This document shows, piece by piece, positions 26,297 through 36,569 of a stretch of 64,000 nucleotides of DNA. Source of the stretch: Photobacterium swingsii (GTDB lineage Bacteria; Pseudomonadota; Gammaproteobacteria; Enterobacterales; Vibrionaceae). Within the stretch, counting starts at the first letter, position 1; every line of letters starts with the position of its first letter. The translations under genes were made by a program, and so were the position numbers. The stretch lies in the NCBI RefSeq assembly GCF_024346715.1, contig NZ_AP024852.1, positions 2,418,001-2,482,000 of the forward strand. The letters are read 5' to 3'. The notes beneath the pieces were generated by a model, which did not search any database, was not told the origin of the DNA, and saw nothing but the letters and a program-made list of their open reading frames with translations.

Positions 26297-28624
26297 TTAA
26301 ACCGCTTTTGCTTGCCATTGTTTCCGTAAGGTTTTAGCAGCTGTTACTAGATTTTTCAGTGCAGCTTCTGTCTCTTCCCAGTTACGAGTTTTCAAGCCAC
26401 AGTCTGGGTTAATCCATAAGCGTTCTGCAGGGATCAGTCCTTCAGCCTTTTCAACTAAGTGAATAATTTGCTCAACTGATGGGATATTTGGTGAGTGAAT
26501 ATCGTAAACACCAGGACCAATTTCATTTGGATAAGCAAACTCTTCAAATGCTTTTAACAATTCCATGTCTGAACGCGATGTTTCAATCGTAATCACATCC
26601 GCATCTAGCGCAGCAACAGACTGAATAATGTGGTTAAATTCGCTATAACACATGTGCGTATGAATTTGCGTCTCAGGTTCAGCACTAGCCGCTGAAATCT
26701 TGAAAGCATTCACTGCCCAGTCTAGATATGTTTGCCACTGGCTCGCTTTCAGTGGTAGACCTTCACGTATCGCTGGCTCATCTATTTGAATAATATTAAT
26801 TCCAGCTTGTTGAAGATCGGACACCTCATCACGCAACGCTAAGGCAATCTGATTGGCAATTTGTTCACGGGTGAGATCTTCACGTGGGAAAGTCCAACCT
26901 AAAATAGTGACAGGGCCTGTCAGCATGCCTTTTACTGGCTTCTCGGTTAACGATTGTGCATACGTTGCCCAGTCAACTGTCATTGGTTGTGCTCGATAAA
27001 TATCTGACACTATTACTGCAGGTTTAACACAGCGAGAACCGTAGCTTTGTACCCAACCAAAGCGGGTTACAGCAAACCCTTCGAGCAATTCTGCAAAGTA
27101 TTCCACCATGTCGTTACGTTCAGCTTCACCATGGACGAAGACATCGAGATCCAACGCTTCTTGACGCGCTATCGCATCAGCAATATGTCCTTTCAATGCA
27201 GTATTATAATCCGCCTCTGTCAGTCGCCCTGCTTTGAAATCTCGACGCTGTGTACGAATTTCATTAGTTTGTGGGAACGAACCAATCGTCGTCGTCGGCA
27301 ATAGCGGTAATCCCAAAGCTTTACGCTGCTGGCGAGCACGTTCACTATACGGCGCTTTGCGCTCAGCCAACGCTGCGGTAATTGCATTTGTGCGTTGACG
27401 AACATCTGCATTGTTTACGCGCTCGCTGGTTACACGGGCTTTAATCGGTGCGCTATATTTATCACATTCAGCTTTTGCAATGGCATCACCATCAAGTGCA
27501 TGTGCAAGCAAGGTGACTTCACGGCATTTTTGTTTAGCGAATGACAGCCACTGACGGACCTCAGGTTCAATCTCGGTTTCTAAATCCAAATCAATTGGGC
27601 TATGCAGTAAAGAACAGGAGCTGGCCACCCATAGGCGCTCACCTAATGCTGCTTTAACAGGTGCTAAGCGCTCAAGTTGCGCTGATAAATCGGCACGCCA
27701 TACATTACGACCATTGACGACACCAGCTGATAGCACCCAAGAGGATGGAAGCTTTGCCACCACATCGTTCAACTGTTCAGGCGATGCTGATAAATCTAGA
27801 TGCAGACCATCAATATTCAGTTCAACAATTTTATCCAGATGGTGCGTAATATTGTCGAAGTAGGTTGTTAGCAGTAATTTGGTATCACCTTTTAAAACTT
27901 GGTAAGCCAATTTAAATGAATCGGACCATGCTTTAGGTAATTCAAGTGCCAACACAGGTTCATCAATTTGTACCCACTCGACGCCAAGCCCTGATAGCTT
28001 ATTGAGGATTTGTTGGTACGCTGTGAGCAAACGCGGCAATAAAGATAAACGATCAAAACCTTCTTCTTTTTCTTTACCTAGCCATAAGTAAGAGACAGGG
28101 CCTAGCAGAACAGGCTTTACATCGTGACCCGCTTTTTTCGCTTCAGCCACTTCTTCAAAGAGCTGTTGCCAGCTGACATTGAATTCATCCTCCTTGGTAA
28201 ACTCAGGCACAATATAGTGGTAATTCGTATTAAACCACTTTGTCATATCTGATGCGGCACACGCACAGCCCGTTGGTGCTTTACCACGTCCCACACGGAA
28301 CAGGGTATCTAAATCGGGGAAGCCATTATTATGGCGCTGTGGAATATGACCTAAAAGCATGCTAGTACCTAGCACATGATCATACCAAGCAAAGTCACCC
28401 ACGGTTACATAATCCAAGCCAGCACCCACTTGGTCACTCCAGTGGCGATGACGCAGTAAGCTACCAACTTCTTTTAATTCATTCTGATCAATCTCACCAC
28501 GCCAATACTTTTCAAGTGCAAATTTCAATTCACGCTGAGAGCCAATACGAGGGTAACCAAGAATGTGCGTTACTGTTTTTGCTGCATCTTTTGCTGCTGG
28601 CGTTACTGTTGAGTTCGTTGTCAT
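26297..28624 (-). CDS. metE: Cobalamin-independent methionine synthase
   Basis: A 775-residue cytoplasmic enzyme that transfers a methyl group from 5-methyltetrahydropteroyl-triglutamate to homocysteine, the last step of methionine synthesis without B12. The N-terminal half starts [20 protein letters not shown]. The C-terminal barrel holds the zinc ligands in HMCYSEF (about residue 655) and NPDCGLKTR (about 740), and [10 protein letters not shown] marks its start. Length matches the family. It is divergent from metR, with a MetR site and MetJ-like boxes between them, so it should be activated by MetR plus homocysteine and repressed by MetJ with S-adenosylmethionine. Confidence 0.97.
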   Translation of the reverse strand: MTTNSTVTPAAKDAAKTVTHILGYPRIGSQRELKFALEKYWRGEIDQNELKEVGSLLRHRHWSDQVGAGLDYVTVGDFAWYDHVLGTSMLLGHIPQRHNNGFPDLDTLFRVGRGKAPTGCACAASDMTKWFNTNYHYIVPEFTKEDEFNVSWQQLFEEVAEAKKAGHDVKPVLLGPVSYLWLGKEKEEGFDRLSLLPRLLTAYQQILNKLSGLGVEWVQIDEPVLALELPKAWSDSFKLAYQVLKGDTKLLLTTYFDNITHHLDKIVELNIDGLHLDLSASPEQLNDVVAKLPSSWVLSAGVVNGRNVWRADLSAQLERLAPVKAALGERLWVASSCSLLHSPIDLDLETEIEPEVRQWLSFAKQKCREVTLLAHALDGDAIAKAECDKYSAPIKARVTSERVNNADVRQRTNAITAALAERKAPYSERARQQRKALGLPLLPTTTIGSFPQTNEIRTQRRDFKAGRLTEADYNTALKGHIADAIARQEALDLDVFVHGEAERNDMVEYFAELLEGFAVTRFGWVQSYGSRCVKPAVIVSDIYRAQPMTVDWATYAQSLTEKPVKGMLTGPVTILGWTFPREDLTREQIANQIALALRDEVSDLQQAGINIIQIDEPAIREGLPLKASQWQTYLDWAVNAFKISAASAEPETQIHTHMCYSEFNHIIQSVAALDADVITIETSRSDMELLKAFEEFAYPNEIGPGVYDIHSPNIPSVEQIIHLVEKAEGLIPAERLWINPDCGLKTRNWEETEAALKNLVTAAKTLRKQWQAKAV

Positions 28625-28639
28625 TATTCTAATTCCTTC

Positions 28640-28655
28640 AGAAGTCTGGATATCT
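28640..28655 (-). promoter_or_regulatory. Candidate MetJ operator (two met boxes) before metE
   Basis: Adjacent 8-mers AGAAGTCT and GGATATCT match the met box AGACGTCT at 7 of 8 and 5 of 8 positions. They lie in the metE leader, 16 bp before its ATG. MetJ needs at least two adjacent boxes, which fits. Confidence 0.55.
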
Positions 28656-28709
28656 AAACAATGCCGTACCCACTCAATTTCGACAATCTCGAATCACTCA
28701 CATTCAAAT

Positions 28710-28722
28710 TGAATAAAATTCA
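28710..28722. promoter_or_regulatory. MetR binding site in the metE-metR gap
   Basis: TGAATAAAATTCA is an exact match to the MetR palindrome TGAA-N5-TTCA. It is 86 bp before metE and 136 bp before metR, in the position expected for joint activation of metE and autoregulation of metR. Confidence 0.8.
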
Positions 28723-28857
28723 TAATCAACCACAAGCATAATGCAATGCATTCATATTGAGCCGCACCATATATAGCCATCTGGATGTTTACACTTCTAT
28801 AAAATACAGTTACATTGAATTTGATTAATTTATTCAAACGGATATTGAAGAAAGCTA

Positions 28858-29769
28858 ATGATCGAGATAAAGCATCTCCGCACCCTATCGGTGTTACGCG
28901 ATACAGGCTCGTTAACTGCGACCGCGAATACGCTTTGCTTAACGCAATCGGCTCTGTCACATCAGCTGAAAGATTTAGAACAACGCTTAGGCGGACAACT
29001 TTTTTTGCGTAAAACTCGTCCTGTTCGCTTCACCCCTGAAGGCGATATTCTGTTAAAGCTGGCTGATGAAATATTTCCTCGTATTACCAAGGCTGAACAC
29101 GCTCTCGCCAATTTAAAAGAAGATGCCCATGGCCGATTACACATGGCAATTGACTGCCATTCTTGTTTTCAATGGCTCATGCCCGCGTTGAAGGAATACC
29201 AGATCCATTGGCCTTCAGTATCACTGGACTTTTCCTCCGGATTTGGCTTCGAGCCCATACCTGCGTTAACCAGTGGCGAATTAGACTTGGTGATTACGTC
29301 AGATATCCAGCCTCGTAACGAAGTGCACTACGAGCCCCTGTTCGATTTTGAAATGCGCTTGGTCGTTTCGCCACAATCGCCATTAGCCGATAAAGATTTT
29401 ATCGAACCAGAAGACATTCTTGACCAAACCATGCTGAGCTACCCTGTTCAAAAAAATCGACTGGATGTGGTGAGACACTTTCTACAACCAGCCAATATAG
29501 AACCGAAGAGATGGAAACAAGCAGATAATACCCTGATGTTGGTACAGATGGTGTCGGCAGATCTCGGGGTCGCTGCGTTGCCTAACTGGGCGATTCATGA
29601 TTTTTCACGGCAGGGATTGATCGTCAGTAAACCGTTAGGCAAGGGATTATGGCGACGCTTGTATGCGGCTATTCGCGCATCAGAAAACCAACGCCATTAC
29701 TTGCAGGCTTTTTTTGCGACAGCCAGACAGCAGTGCCAGACGCATTTAGAAGGAATAAAAGCTGCGTAA
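28858..29769 (+). CDS. metR: LysR-family activator of methionine biosynthesis
   Basis: This 303-residue regulator has the MetR opening MIEIKHLRTLSVLRDTGS, a helix-turn-helix (ANTLCLTQSALSHQLKDLE) and a sensor domain with HSCFQWLMPAL. MetR family members bind homocysteine there. The divergent metE and the intervening TGAA-N5-TTCA site make the assignment firm. Start ATG 28858 follows GAAGAAAG. It ends before a long terminator-like hairpin. Length and motifs agree with E. coli MetR (317). Confidence 0.95.
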   Translation: MIEIKHLRTLSVLRDTGSLTATANTLCLTQSALSHQLKDLEQRLGGQLFLRKTRPVRFTPEGDILLKLADEIFPRITKAEHALANLKEDAHGRLHMAIDCHSCFQWLMPALKEYQIHWPSVSLDFSSGFGFEPIPALTSGELDLVITSDIQPRNEVHYEPLFDFEMRLVVSPQSPLADKDFIEPEDILDQTMLSYPVQKNRLDVVRHFLQPANIEPKRWKQADNTLMLVQMVSADLGVAALPNWAIHDFSRQGLIVSKPLGKGLWRRLYAAIRASENQRHYLQAFFATARQQCQTHLEGIKAA

Positions 29770-29777
29770 TCAACAAT

Positions 29778-29829
29778 AAAGCCTCTACTGTTCTTCTGTT
29801 TACTTAACACAAGAACAAGAGAGGCTTTT
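29778..29829 (+). terminator. Terminator downstream of metR
   Basis: Long imperfect hairpin: outer stem AAAGCCTCT/AGAGGCTTT and inner stem TTCTT/AAGAA, ending in TTTT, starting 8 bases after the metR stop. Confidence 0.7.
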
Positions 29830-29855
29830 GCCCATTATCTTCATTAGCGCTTTAA

Positions 29856-30044
29856 CTATTTAAACTGATTATTAATCGGATCGTATTGAAAACCCAACTC
29901 CGCCATTTTTTCCATCAGTTCATCGTTATCGAGTTCATAACGGCTTAGTAACTCATCAACTGAGTTGCATTCTAAGCGCAGTTTTTCGTTCACAATGCCA
30001 AGCACTATGTGCCCATCCAGCTTGAGCAGATTATTAATTTCCAT
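29856..30044 (-). CDS. DUF4250-domain protein
   Basis: A 62-residue soluble protein. The layout HIVLGIVNEKLRLECNSVDELLSRYELDNDELMEKMAELGFQYDPINNQF is that of DUF4250, a short helical domain common in gammaproteobacteria and clostridia without known function. The start ATG has GGAGG a few bases upstream, a strong ribosome binding site. It stands between metR and a divergent PEP-CTERM gene and is monocistronic. Confidence 0.8.
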   Translation of the reverse strand: MEINNLLKLDGHIVLGIVNEKLRLECNSVDELLSRYELDNDELMEKMAELGFQYDPINNQFK

Positions 30045-30263
30045 ACTTCCTCCACCCCTTGTCTCAGAATCAAACTCACTTTAAGGGTAGTGAGTTTTAA
30101 ATGGTTCGCCAAATAAAGCAGAGGCTCAACTGTCAGCATATCTTACACCGCTAGATGCTCAGCTATTACAGACCAAATATAAAACGATATAAATCAAACA
30201 GATAAATTAATGGCACACTACATGCTTAGTTTATATCAATATCAATTATTAAAGGTAAGACTG

Positions 30264-30881
30264 ATGAATTTATTCACTAAATTTTTATTAATAAGCTGTA
30301 CTCTATTATCTAGCACAGCTCACTCTGTCACAATTACTACCTTTACTGACAGCGCCTTATGGGAAGCAGCTGTCAGTTCTTATTCCCAAGAAGATTTTGA
30401 AATGTCACCCTCTGTCACAGCATCACAAGCTGGTGATACGTTTACTTTAGATGATTTTGAAATTGTCATTGACAAAAATCACGGCTCTATAGAAATTGAT
30501 TCTTCAGGTACGGGTCCAATTATTGGTGGTACCAAGAGCTTTTTTGGTGATGTTCACTCTGTAGGTGGAACCGAACCACAATTCCAAACCCTTAACTTTT
30601 TCAATGATATATCTGCATTCGCGGCAGATTTTGCAGAAGGTGACGCTGATGGGATTACATTACACGTATTAGGTCAATCACTTCCAATCACATTCTCAGG
30701 AATTACTTTCTTTGGCTTTATTTCTGATACTGCATTTTCAAGTGTCAATATTACAGGCGGCTCAACCGGCAGTGGCTTTTATGTAATGGATAATGTGAAG
30801 TTTGTACCAGAGCCAAGCGCACTCCTGCTCTTTTCTTTAGGGCTCATCGGATTTGGTTTTATAAGAAAGTCGGCTAAATAA
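30264..30881 (+). CDS. Exported PEP-CTERM anchor-domain protein
   Basis: The 205-residue protein has a signal peptide (residues 1-19, cleaved near STAHS) and a beta-rich middle with many Gly, Ser, Thr and Phe. Its C-terminus is a classical PEP-CTERM sorting signal: VPEPS at about residue 182, a hydrophobic helix (ALLLFSLGLIGFGFI) and a basic end (RKSAK). Such proteins are cut by an exosortase and placed in the envelope or exopolysaccharide. No exosortase is in the window. I start at ATG 30264 behind AAAGGTAAG; the frame extends upstream to 30210 without a good site. The core is unrecognised. Confidence 0.85.
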   Translation: MNLFTKFLLISCTLLSSTAHSVTITTFTDSALWEAAVSSYSQEDFEMSPSVTASQAGDTFTLDDFEIVIDKNHGSIEIDSSGTGPIIGGTKSFFGDVHSVGGTEPQFQTLNFFNDISAFAADFAEGDADGITLHVLGQSLPITFSGITFFGFISDTAFSSVNITGGSTGSGFYVMDNVKFVPEPSALLLFSLGLIGFGFIRKSAK

Positions 30882-30908
30882 AAAGCCAGCTAATTGTCAG
30901 CTGGCTTT
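30882..30908 (+). terminator. Terminator after the PEP-CTERM gene
   Basis: The 10-bp stem AAAGCCAGCT/AGCTGGCTTT with a 7-base loop begins right at the stop codon. The T-run is short but the flanking A's allow use from both sides (convergent gene at 30925). Confidence 0.75.
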
Positions 30909-30924
30909 CTTCATCTAACTCGAT

Positions 30925-31617
30925 TCAGAACAAACTTAGTTGCAGTCCGCTAGAGACCACCAGCAAACCCAATGAACCGAGTAGCTGCCAGCGATTAGCT
31001 TTTTTGTTAAGCATTATATGACCAGTCCAAACAAGCAAAGCAACAACCATCGACACAAGCGCTGCAATCACACTTGAAGTTATAGGCGCTAGAGCTGCTT
31101 CATCGAACTGAGACAAATACCAAACGAGAAACGGCAACGACACAATGGCACCAGCGAAACCGCCGAATGGCAGTAAACGGTGAAAGGCTTGTAAACGCGT
31201 ACGCGCTTGAGTCAATAAGGTATGTGCTAACAAGGCACCAAGCGCTGCACCTAATGTCAGGCTTAATCCCGCCATCGGTAAATTCACACGAAACAGAACA
31301 GACAATAAAGCTAAGCCTGCTAAGCCATTAGCAAAGGAAAGCATATTAAGTGGACCCGCATCACGCGTTTTTCCTGTCTTCACTTTGATCGTGAAGTAAG
31401 CTAACGCGAGCAAAGGCAAAAGGGCTAATGGCAACTGAAGGATCACCAGTACCCAACCCAATAACAACACAGGTAGCGTTTTATGAACACGACCACGCTG
31501 GCCAGGGCAGATCTCGCCTTTAGTCAAAACAAGAGTAAAAATAAGCTGAGCTGTTAGCAAAGCTGGGATAAGAAAAATAATATAAGGCATCGGCTGCATC
31601 GGCATCAGTATTAACAA
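30925..31617 (-). CDS. Polytopic membrane protein of unknown function
   Basis: This protein of about 230 residues is mostly hydrophobic, with roughly seven membrane helices joined by short basic loops (KGEICPGQRGRVHK, KVKTGKTRD, LNKKANR). Internal methionines at residues 5, 7 and 10 are possible starts. The Ala/Leu-rich helices with GLAGLALL and GAALGALLAH glycine patterns suggest tight packing, but no transporter signature is visible. Its start is directly next to, and divergent from, the GGDEF gene region. No family is recognised. Confidence 0.6.
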   Translation of the reverse strand: MLILMPMQPMPYIIFLIPALLTAQLIFTLVLTKGEICPGQRGRVHKTLPVLLLGWVLVILQLPLALLPLLALAYFTIKVKTGKTRDAGPLNMLSFANGLAGLALLSVLFRVNLPMAGLSLTLGAALGALLAHTLLTQARTRLQAFHRLLPFGGFAGAIVSLPFLVWYLSQFDEAALAPITSSVIAALVSMVVALLVWTGHIMLNKKANRWQLLGSLGLLVVSSGLQLSLF

Positions 31618-31828
31618 AGTGCAGGATTATATCTGCTTCTCAGATAACAAACTAGCGACGCAAAGCGCTGCCAAATCACCCTTTCACTATTTAATGACCA
31701 ATCAACAAACCATTTTTTGGATCAACATCACGGCTAGTCTATTCAATTTGGTGAATAATCCTAGACTTAAAATCTACATCATTTTGCTAAGTCTCATTCA
31801 TCGCAAGAAAAAGGAAATCTCTCGCCGA

Positions 31829-33007
31829 ATGGTTATGCATGAAAATATCAATCAGGTATTTCGAACAGTAAAACACTACTTACCTGATTTGTGGAGTACC
31901 GCTGCACATAGCACCAGCTTTAGAAATACCCGTAGTGGATACTTACGCAGCCGCATCACGCTATTAGGGGTTGTGTGGGGCATACTGATTGTTTTATGGA
32001 TCCCGTTTGACTTATTTTTCTTGCCCGAAAACCAAGGTACACCCATAGCGATTGCGAGGCTGATGCTTGGTGGTGGCTTGTTCTTAATTGCATGGCACTC
32101 ACAACATCACGTTAGGCTGTATCAAGCACAGTGGAGCATGGTGTTATTGGTGCTGATGATCAATTTCTTCTATATCTACAGCATCTCTGTACTCGATTTC
32201 CCGCAAGTTTATAGTGGTGTCGAATACGGTTATACCTTACTGCCTATCCTTCATGTTGCTGTACTAACCATTCTACCTATCACGCTCAAAGAAAGTTTGG
32301 GATTACTTGCTATTACTGCGGTGTGCCAAATTGGGGTGGATATAAAAGCCCAGCGCTTATTTACGTCCGAGATAATGGCGGATTACTGGCTACAAAACGT
32401 ATTAGCCCTGATGGTTATTTGGTCGCAACAATCCAAACTGTATATGTTGATGCGCCTCTATCGCCAAGCCACACTCGATCCATTAACGGGGATCTACAAC
32501 CGCCGTATGTTGCTGCAACTGGCCCAAAAATCATTAGAGGCATGCGAGCAAAGCAAACAGCCCTTTACCGTGCTTTTATTTGATATCGATAAATTTAAAC
32601 GGGTGAATGACACTTGGGGCCATGGTGCTGGGGATGACGTTTTAAAAGCGTTTACCTACTTCATACAAGAAAAAATACGTAAAACAGACTTATTTGGTCG
32701 CTATGGTGGGGAAGAGTTCATCCTGTTTTTACCTAACTGCGATCACCAAACTGGGCAAGAAATTGCGGATCGCATGTTGGACTCTCTCCGCGCATTAGAG
32801 TTAGATATCGACATCATGGATACAAAACTCCGCATCACATCATCTGTTGGCATTAGCAGTTTGAGCCAAGGTGATAGTTTATCTTCATTAATCGAACGTG
32901 CAGACCGTGCGCTATATGAATGTAAAGACGCAGGACGTGACTGTGCTCGTTTTCACCCATTAGGGTACGTGTATAGCCAAAACGAACGAAGAAAGGCCGT
33001 TGCTTAA
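31829..33007 (+). CDS. Membrane-bound diguanylate cyclase (GGDEF)
   Basis: This protein of about 392 residues has five or six membrane helices in the first 210 residues, a probable MASE-like integral sensor, and a C-terminal GGDEF domain. The active site is GGEEF (residues 293-297 from this start) with an intact RxxD inhibition site (Arg284-Asp287), so both synthesis of cyclic-di-GMP and feedback should work. DPLTGIYNRRML opens the domain. The frame is open upstream to 31619, but the extension has no family character; ATG 31829 or 31835 after AAGGAAA is preferred. It is monocistronic and divergent from the polytopic membrane protein. Confidence 0.88.
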   Translation: MVMHENINQVFRTVKHYLPDLWSTAAHSTSFRNTRSGYLRSRITLLGVVWGILIVLWIPFDLFFLPENQGTPIAIARLMLGGGLFLIAWHSQHHVRLYQAQWSMVLLVLMINFFYIYSISVLDFPQVYSGVEYGYTLLPILHVAVLTILPITLKESLGLLAITAVCQIGVDIKAQRLFTSEIMADYWLQNVLALMVIWSQQSKLYMLMRLYRQATLDPLTGIYNRRMLLQLAQKSLEACEQSKQPFTVLLFDIDKFKRVNDTWGHGAGDDVLKAFTYFIQEKIRKTDLFGRYGGEEFILFLPNCDHQTGQEIADRMLDSLRALELDIDIMDTKLRITSSVGISSLSQGDSLSSLIERADRALYECKDAGRDCARFHPLGYVYSQNERRKAVA

Positions 33008-33302
33008 ACACCAAGATCCGACTTAACAAGGTGTTGGTAGTGAAACCATGCTGCAATACCCCTAATACATCCGATATTTTTAGCAACACAACTGCCATTT
33101 GGCCGTCAATATCACATTTACTACCTGCCCGCGCCTAATTATTGCCAATCTTATGAGTGCCCGCCATTCAAACCAGGTGAAAATTTAGGCGTTTTGCTAT
33201 TCAAATTTTCCTCTCCACCCTCTTTCCTTTACAGGCACGAACAAATATCCGCCTAATCGCTCAAATATCCACAAGCCTGATACGCTCACCATCACATAAA
33301 GC

Positions 33303-33322
33303 GCGAACGAATGCTCGTTCGC
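33303..33322. promoter_or_regulatory. Perfect inverted repeat upstream of glpA, possible GlpR operator
   Basis: GCGAACGA-ATGC-TCGTTCGC is an 8-bp perfect dyad about 150 bp before glpA. It lacks a T-run, so it is not a terminator. Its reverse strand shares AACGAGCAT with the site at the glpA start. GlpR is the expected regulator but the spacing differs from the E. coli operator. Confidence 0.45.
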
Positions 33323-33329
33323 TCATTTA

Positions 33330-33345
33330 TGTGTAACAGATCAAA
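33330..33345. promoter_or_regulatory. CRP-like site upstream of glpA
   Basis: TGTGT-N6-TCAAA matches 8 of 10 half-site positions of the CRP consensus, about 135 bp before the glpA ATG and next to the inverted repeat. Catabolite control of glp genes is established in enterics. Confidence 0.4.
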
Positions 33346-33455
33346 TAATACCCGCATAAAAAGTGGCATATTTACCCCCATAGAAAAGGAATTTATCCCC
33401 CCTACCTTGTAATTGAGTTCTTTTTCTCCGTGATTTAGGTGTGGCAATAACAAGA

Positions 33456-33473
33456 ATAAGCGAAAACGAGCAT
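33456..33473. promoter_or_regulatory. GlpR-like palindrome overlapping glpA start codon
   Basis: ATAAGCGAAAACGAGCAT fits the CG-N4-CG core and 13 of 18 positions of the E. coli GlpR operator ATGTTCG-N4-CGAACAT. It covers the ribosome binding region and first bases of glpA, so binding there would block expression. Confidence 0.4.
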
Positions 33474-35238
33474 GAATAATTGGTATGAAACAGACGTTGT
33501 TATCATCGGCGGTGGCGCGACAGGCACAGGCATCATGCGTGATTGTGCGCTCCGTGGCATTCCATGTATTTTAATAGAGCGCGATGATCTCGCTTCCGGC
33601 ACGACAGGCCGCAACCATGGCCTATTACACTCAGGTGCTCGCTACGCCGTGACGGATGAAGAATCTGCCCGTGAGTGTATTCAAGAAAACCGCATCCTAA
33701 AAAAGATTGCCCGTCACTGCGTGGAAGATACTCAAGGCCTTTTCATTTCGTTGCCAGAAGATGATCTAGACTTCCAAGCTAACTTCATCAACGCCTGTAC
33801 ACGTGCCGATATTGATGTAGAGCAGCTGTCACCTAAAGACGCACTGCGCCTTGAACCTAACTGTAACCCGAGCATGATCGGCGCTGTTAAAGTCCCCGAT
33901 GGCACAATCGACCCTTTCCGCTTAGCGTCTTCCAACGTATTAGATGCGGTTGAACGTGGTGCTCGCTTATTCAATCACACCCTAGTAACTGGCCTTATTC
34001 GCGATGGCGATACAGTCAAAGGCGTGAAATGCTTAAACACAGCTACAGGCCAAAGCTTTGACATTTATGCTAAACAAGTGGTCAATGCCGCAGGGATCTG
34101 GGGCCAACAAATTTGTGAATATGGTGATTTGAACATCAAGATGTTCCCAGCCAAAGGTTCACTGCTTATTCTCGATTACCGCATTAACAATTTAGTAATC
34201 AACCGCTGTCGTAAGCCATCAGACGCAGACATTCTTGTACCCGGTGACACCATTTCACTTATCGGTACCACCTCTGAGCGTATTGACTACGATAAAATTG
34301 ACGATCTTCATGTAACCAGCAAAGAGATTGATGTCCTGCTAGAAGAAGGCACCAAACTTGCCCCTATCATGGCTAACACTCGCGTACTTCGTGCTTATGC
34401 TGGTGTGCGCCCTCTGGTTGCCGTCGATGGCGATACCAGTGGCCGTAACATTAGCCGTGGCATCGTATTACTGGATCACGCTGAGCGTGATGGTATGGAA
34501 GGCTTTATCACCATTACCGGCGGTAAACTCATGACCTACCGCATGATGGCTGAATGGACCACAGATTTAGTGGCTAAGAAACTCGGTAATACCACAGCCT
34601 GTAGCACTCATGAAGTACCACTACCAGGTTCTGAGCAAGCATCTAAAACCGTTAAGAAGACTGCAAGCCTCGCCAAACCCGTTTATCAGTCGGCTTATTA
34701 CCGTCACGGTGAACGCGCTGATAAATTCCTTAAAAATGACAAGAAAAGCCAAGCCGTTATTTGTGAATGTGAGATGGTCACCAGCGGTGAAGTTGAGTAT
34801 GCCATCAAAGAATTAAACGTTCATAACTTAGTGGATTTACGTCGCCGTACACGTGTAGGCATGGGGCCATGCCAAGGCGAGTTATGTTCCTACCGCGCAG
34901 CTGGGCTATTTTCGGAATATGGCAAAACCACAGGCAACCAATCGAGTCAGCTTTTAAACGAATTTCTCGAAGAGCGCTGGAAAGGTATTAAACCTGTCTT
35001 CTGGGGTGATGCGCTACGTGAAGGTGAATTCACCTATTGGATTTATGAAGGCCTATTTGGCGGCAGCGATATCCCTACCAATGGCAGCGCAAGCCATGAT
35101 ATCCCGAACAGTGATATCCCGAACGGTGATATCCCAGCGACTGCAATAAATAACGAAACAGCTAATACCAACAAAGACGTGGGTACGCCCCACCAACAGA
35201 ACAATAAGATCGAAGCACAAAGTGAGGTTGCACAATGA
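33472..35238 (+). CDS. glpA: Anaerobic glycerol-3-phosphate dehydrogenase subunit A
   Basis: The 588-residue flavoprotein subunit oxidises sn-glycerol-3-phosphate to dihydroxyacetone phosphate and passes electrons through GlpB and GlpC to menaquinone or fumarate reductase. The N-terminal dinucleotide site is [13 protein letters not shown], followed by [21 protein letters not shown]-like [2Fe-2S] domain has [15 protein letters not shown] and [10 protein letters not shown]. After the normal end (about residue 535, GLFGG) there is an unusual tail of some 50 residues with the repeated units [10 protein letters not shown] and DIPAT and a Gln/Asn-rich end. glpB starts inside its stop codon (ATGA), so the two are translationally coupled. 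Confidence 0.96.
   Translation: MNNWYETDVVIIGGGATGTGIMRDCALRGIPCILIERDDLASGTTGRNHGLLHSGARYAVTDEESARECIQENRILKKIARHCVEDTQGLFISLPEDDLDFQANFINACTRADIDVEQLSPKDALRLEPNCNPSMIGAVKVPDGTIDPFRLASSNVLDAVERGARLFNHTLVTGLIRDGDTVKGVKCLNTATGQSFDIYAKQVVNAAGIWGQQICEYGDLNIKMFPAKGSLLILDYRINNLVINRCRKPSDADILVPGDTISLIGTTSERIDYDKIDDLHVTSKEIDVLLEEGTKLAPIMANTRVLRAYAGVRPLVAVDGDTSGRNISRGIVLLDHAERDGMEGFITITGGKLMTYRMMAEWTTDLVAKKLGNTTACSTHEVPLPGSEQASKTVKKTASLAKPVYQSAYYRHGERADKFLKNDKKSQAVICECEMVTSGEVEYAIKELNVHNLVDLRRRTRVGMGPCQGELCSYRAAGLFSEYGKTTGNQSSQLLNEFLEERWKGIKPVFWGDALREGEFTYWIYEGLFGGSDIPTNGSASHDIPNSDIPNGDIPATAINNETANTNKDVGTPHQQNNKIEAQSEVAQ
35068..35142 (+). repeat. 15-bp tandem repeat inside the 3' end of glpA
   Basis: Three adjacent 15-bp units beginning GATATCCC (35098, 35113, 35128) encode Asp-Ile-Pro plus two residues. 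A fourth copy of the start (GATATCCCTACC) lies at 35068. The frame is kept, so the repeat changes only tail length. Confidence 0.8.
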
Positions 35239-36569
35239 AATTTGATAGCTTAATTATCGGCGGTGGTGTTGCTGGCCTAAGCTGTGCCATTCGTTGTGCA
35301 GAAGCGGGCTTAAAAACAGCCGTTATTGCTGCTGGACAAAGTGCCCTACACTTTTCATCGGGTTCTATCGATCTACTCGGTCGCTTACCAAATGGTGAGT
35401 TAGTTACGCACCCATTCGAAGCGTTTGCTGCCTTAGAGCAACAGCAACCTGAGCACCCTTACTGTAAAATAGGCCAATCAAACGTAAAAACGGCGCTTGA
35501 TTGGTATCAAGCTATGATGGCTGAATGCGGTGTGCAACTGACCGCGCAAGATGATGACACCAACCATTTGCGCCTAACCCCTATGGGTACCTTTCGCGCA
35601 ACTTGGCTATCTCAGCAAACTGTGCATCCGTTTCCTATGTTTGAACCACAGCAAGGCTTAACCCGTATTGCGCTGGTTACACTAGATGGTTTCCGTGATT
35701 TCCAGCCAGAACTCACCGCAGATAACCTATCAAAAATCCCGCAATTTGCCGACGTTGCAATTACCACAGCAGCCGTAGAATTGCCTGATTTTGAAATCAT
35801 GCAGCGTAACCCTTGCGAATTCCGTTCAATTGATATTTCACGTGTATTACGTGATGAATCTAAACTGCACGCGTTTGCTAAATCATTAATTCAACAAGTT
35901 GGCCAAGCAGATTTGGTTGTCCTCCCTTCCGTATTTGGAAATGGTGACGGCGCAGCAACCATCAAGCTACTCGAAGGCTTAACTGGCTTCACAATCTGTG
36001 AGCTACCTACCATGCCACCATCACTGCTCGGCATACGTTTAGAAGAAGCAATGAAATCTCGCTACAAAGCCCTTGGTGGATTGATCCTAGCGGGTGATGA
36101 AGTGAAACGAGGTGAGTTTAAAGATGGCAAATTAGCCAGAATCTATACCCGAAATCACCGCGACATGCCGCTGGTTGCTGACCACTTTCTGATTGCTACA
36201 GGCAGCTTTTTCAGCCATGGCATGCAAGCACAACGTCAAGCGGTGATTGAACCTATTTTTAATCTGGATTTATCCACAATCCCACATCGCGATAACTGGT
36301 ATCAACACGATTTCTTTAGCCCACAAGCCCACCCTTTCATGAAAATGGGTGTTAAAGCGAATGCCTCCCTACAGCCATCTCGCCAAGGGCAAGCTATCGA
36401 AAACCTTTACTGTGCAGGCGCATTACTGTCTCACTACGATCCTGTCACAGAAGGTTGCGGCAGCGGTGTTGCAATCAGTACTGGCCACTTTGTTGCCGAG
36501 CAAATGATAGCTCACCACACACGTGAAATTGAAAACGTACCAGAACAACAAGAAAGGACTATCGCATGA
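35235..36569 (+). CDS. glpB: Anaerobic glycerol-3-phosphate dehydrogenase subunit B
   Basis: A 444-residue flavin-binding subunit with an N-terminal Rossmann motif [19 protein letters not shown] and [13 protein letters not shown], typical of GlpB. A C-terminal block, [25 protein letters not shown], contacts the flavin. It bridges GlpA and the iron-sulfur subunit GlpC at the membrane. It overlaps glpA and glpC by four bases each (ATGA), so the three subunits are made in fixed ratio. Length is close to the E. coli protein (419). Confidence 0.95.
   Translation: MKFDSLIIGGGVAGLSCAIRCAEAGLKTAVIAAGQSALHFSSGSIDLLGRLPNGELVTHPFEAFAALEQQQPEHPYCKIGQSNVKTALDWYQAMMAECGVQLTAQDDDTNHLRLTPMGTFRATWLSQQTVHPFPMFEPQQGLTRIALVTLDGFRDFQPELTADNLSKIPQFADVAITTAAVELPDFEIMQRNPCEFRSIDISRVLRDESKLHAFAKSLIQQVGQADLVVLPSVFGNGDGAATIKLLEGLTGFTICELPTMPPSLLGIRLEEAMKSRYKALGGLILAGDEVKRGEFKDGKLARIYTRNHRDMPLVADHFLIATGSFFSHGMQAQRQAVIEPIFNLDLSTIPHRDNWYQHDFFSPQAHPFMKMGVKANASLQPSRQGQAIENLYCAGALLSHYDPVTEGCGSGVAISTGHFVAEQMIAHHTREIENVPEQQERTIA

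Larger units (their letters stand above)
33008..33471. other. 464-bp regulatory region upstream of glpABC
   Basis: No gene is seen. The right half contains a 20-bp perfect inverted repeat, a CRP-like site and a GlpR-like palindrome overlapping the glpA start (listed separately). The left part, after the GGDEF gene, has no clear terminator. Confidence 0.5.
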
